DNA from: CAYOBW01 sp964402115
Lineage (GTDB): Bacteria > Verrucomicrobiota > Kiritimatiellia > UBA8416 > CAYOBW01
Length of the DNA: 32,171 nt
NCBI GenBank assembly: GCA_964402115.1
Contig: CAYOBW010000051.1
Coordinates: forward strand, 1-32,171
Reading direction: 5' to 3'
Of this stretch, positions 31,220-32,171 are shown in pieces (positions within the stretch are counted from its first letter, which is position 1; each line of letters starts with the position of its first letter). Both the position numbers and the translations under genes were made by a program. The notes beneath the pieces are model-generated. The model worked only from the letters and a program-made list of their open reading frames with translations. It was not told where the DNA came from and did no database searches.

Positions 31220-31229
31220 CCCCAATGGG
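31166..31229. repeat. 17-bp tandem duplication with REP-like hairpin
   Basis: AGGGCCTATTGGGGTCA is repeated perfectly at 31166-31182 and 31183-31199. The second copy forms the left arm of a hairpin: ATTGGGGTCAGGTCT (31190-31204) against AGACCTGACCCCAAT (31212-31226) with a 7-nt loop, extendable by three pairs outward. The GGGGTCAGGTCT palindrome resembles REP elements moved by IS200-like REP-associated transposases (inference; no transposase here). Confidence 0.85.
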
Positions 31230-31257
31230 TCTCCTGGCATCCACGGTGAAGGCGTTC

Positions 31258-31373
31258 GTCATCCTGAGCGCAGCGAAGGATCTCCCGCCGCCAGGCGGGG
31301 TGCCCGCCCGTACCAACTCGCCCGCCTGCCGCGCGGCGGGTACGCCGAGATCCTTCGCTGCGCTCAGGCTGAC
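31258..31373. repeat. 116-bp palindromic intergenic element
   Basis: Terminal inverted repeats of 26 bp (31258-31283 and 31348-31373) pair with a single mismatch; the core is GAGCGCAGCGAAGGATCT. The interior is GC-rich with further inverted segments. The terminal sequence is of a kind widely dispersed in bacterial genomes as non-coding palindromic or MITE-like repeats. No reading frame inside is credible. Confidence 0.85.
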
Positions 31374-31447
31374 AGGCTGGCCTGATTCACTGTGCACATC
31401 TACCCGTTGACCTTGAATCCGGCGGTCGTCTCTGCGATAAGCGCGGC

Positions 31448-31888
31448 ATGAATGAGGAGCAACTGATCGAGAGGCTGCGGCTGGTGGAGAACCTGTTCGC
31501 CGGCGCGGCGACAGCCGGCGAGCGCGAGGCCGCCGCCAACGCGCGGGACCGCATCCGCCGCCGCCTCGCCGACCTCCAGCGCAGCGATCCGGCGGTCGAG
31601 TACAAGTTCAGCATGAACGATACCTGGTCCCGGCAACTCCTGCTGGCGCTGCTGCGGCGGTATGGGATCAGCCCCTATCGGCACGCGGGGCAGCGCCACA
31701 CCACCGTCATGGCCCGCGTTTCGCGGCAGTTCGTGGACGAGATGTTGTGGCCGGAATTCCTGGAGTTCAACGAGATCCTGCGCGCCTACCTGAGCGAGGC
31801 GACCGAGCGGGTGATCAGCAAGACGCTCAACGCGGACAGCTCGGAAGCTGAGGTGCGAGGGGTCTTGCCGTCAGCGGGATCGCAGTAG
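31448..31888 (+). CDS. Conserved hypothetical protein, helical, cytoplasmic
   Basis: 146 residues with no signal peptide or membrane segment. An N-terminal helical hairpin (LIERLRLVENLFAGAATAGEREAAANARDRI) is followed by a conserved-looking block with FSMNDTWSRQLLLALLRRYG, HTTVMARVSRQFVDE and LWPEFLEFNEIL, then a charged tail (DSSEAEVRG). The first helices recall DUF2786-like proteins but the match is not firm. I recall similar unannotated proteins in other bacteria; function unknown. The ribosome binding site is weak. It stands alone between the palindromic repeats and the terminal direct repeats. Confidence 0.65.
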   Translation: MNEEQLIERLRLVENLFAGAATAGEREAAANARDRIRRRLADLQRSDPAVEYKFSMNDTWSRQLLLALLRRYGISPYRHAGQRHTTVMARVSRQFVDEMLWPEFLEFNEILRAYLSEATERVISKTLNADSSEAEVRGVLPSAGSQ

Positions 31889-32171
31889 CAGCCGCCCGGC
31901 TGCAGCGCGGCAGCACGGGTCCGTCCGTTTTCGAGGACGGACTCGGCTGTCGGCAAACGCGCCTCCCGCCGCCTTCCGCTCTCCGCGTCAACCCTCGCCC
32001 GCCACTTGCCCGTTCACACGCAAGGTCAGCAGCGCGATGACGATCCACCGGCCGTTTGTCGGCGCGGCATCGCACACGGCAGCGGTCCGATCAGGCTGCA
32101 TGATGGATCCCATGCCACTATCGGTGCCGACCTATTGGTGCCAAGCCTATTGGTGCAACTTATCTGCACAT
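31889..32171. other. Non-coding tail of the window
   Basis: About 280 nt with no supported gene. It contains an 8-bp-stem hairpin (GTCCGTCC 31919-31926 / GGACGGAC 31935-31942), which could end transcription of the preceding gene although no T tract follows, and a short direct-repeat array near the right edge. Confidence 0.5.
32118..32161. repeat. Short direct-repeat array (CTATTGGTGC units)
   Basis: Three adjacent units: CTATCGGTGCCGAC, CTATTGGTGCCAAGC and CTATTGGTGCAACTT. They share the CTATTGG core with the repeats at 31166-31199, so the hypothetical gene lies between related repeats. The array may continue beyond the window. Confidence 0.6.

Noticed and set aside
31827..32075. Small - strand frame at the right end
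   Set aside because: Low-complexity composition, overlaps the conserved + strand gene, no ribosome binding site or domain.

Overview
The window is a GC-rich metagenome-style scaffold: it has a run of exactly 100 Ns at 1435-1534 and an open left edge. Gene content suggests a free-living, anaerobic or microaerobic member of the Planctomycetota-Verrucomicrobiota-Kiritimatiellota-Lentisphaerota group. The signs are a formylglycine sulfatase, a DUF1080 (3-keto-disaccharide hydrolase) protein, ThuA, a Tat-exported Gfo/Idh/MocA oxidoreductase, a sialidase, HEAT-rich exported proteins and a DUF4159 protein beside ExbB/ExbD. The phylum call is inference from gene content only; no rRNA is present.

Region 1 (2-20576, all + strand) reads as one long operon for a cell-envelope machine. 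In order it holds: the C-terminal part of a giant TPR/beta-sandwich protein; a 2492-residue paralogue; a small PH-like protein; ExbB; two ExbD proteins; a small single-pass membrane protein; a polytopic protein with a TonB-like segment fused to DUF4159; a second unrecognised membrane protein; a four-helix-bundle/zinc-finger protein; and a 1337-residue exported PDZ/toroid/HEAT protein. ExbB/ExbD motors couple the proton-motive force to work in the periplasm. The DUF4159 protein or the small membrane protein may take the TonB/TolA role, and the giant proteins may be exported clients or scaffolds (inference).

Every inter-gene spacer longer than about 40 nt in this operon carries an array of short tandem units, either 7 bp (type RGTRATC) or 10 bp (type GCAATCGACC or its complement). 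Some arrays switch from one period to the other, some supply stop codons, and one is apparently translated as part of a signal peptide. Two 10-bp arrays bracket the four-helix/zinc-finger gene. This repeat system is the most unusual thing in the window.

Region 2 (20630-29207, all - strand) is a glycan-utilisation cluster. A candidate promoter at 29235-29263 leads into Gfo/Idh/MocA, then HEAT-discoidin-DUF1080, ThuA and sialidase with spacers of 26-35 nt, followed by a CAT-anticodon tRNA and a sulfatase. The set fits removal of sialic acid and sulfate from host or algal glycans plus oxidation/keto-sugar chemistry.

Region 3 (29468-32171) starts with a cobalamin-type radical SAM protein that looks like BchE, the anaerobic ring-forming cyclase of bacteriochlorophyll synthesis, without other pigment genes nearby. 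Its reading frame runs out into a cluster of repeats: a 17-bp tandem duplication with a REP-like hairpin, then a 116-bp palindromic element. A small conserved hypothetical gene and about 280 nt of mostly unassigned sequence with further short repeats end the window.
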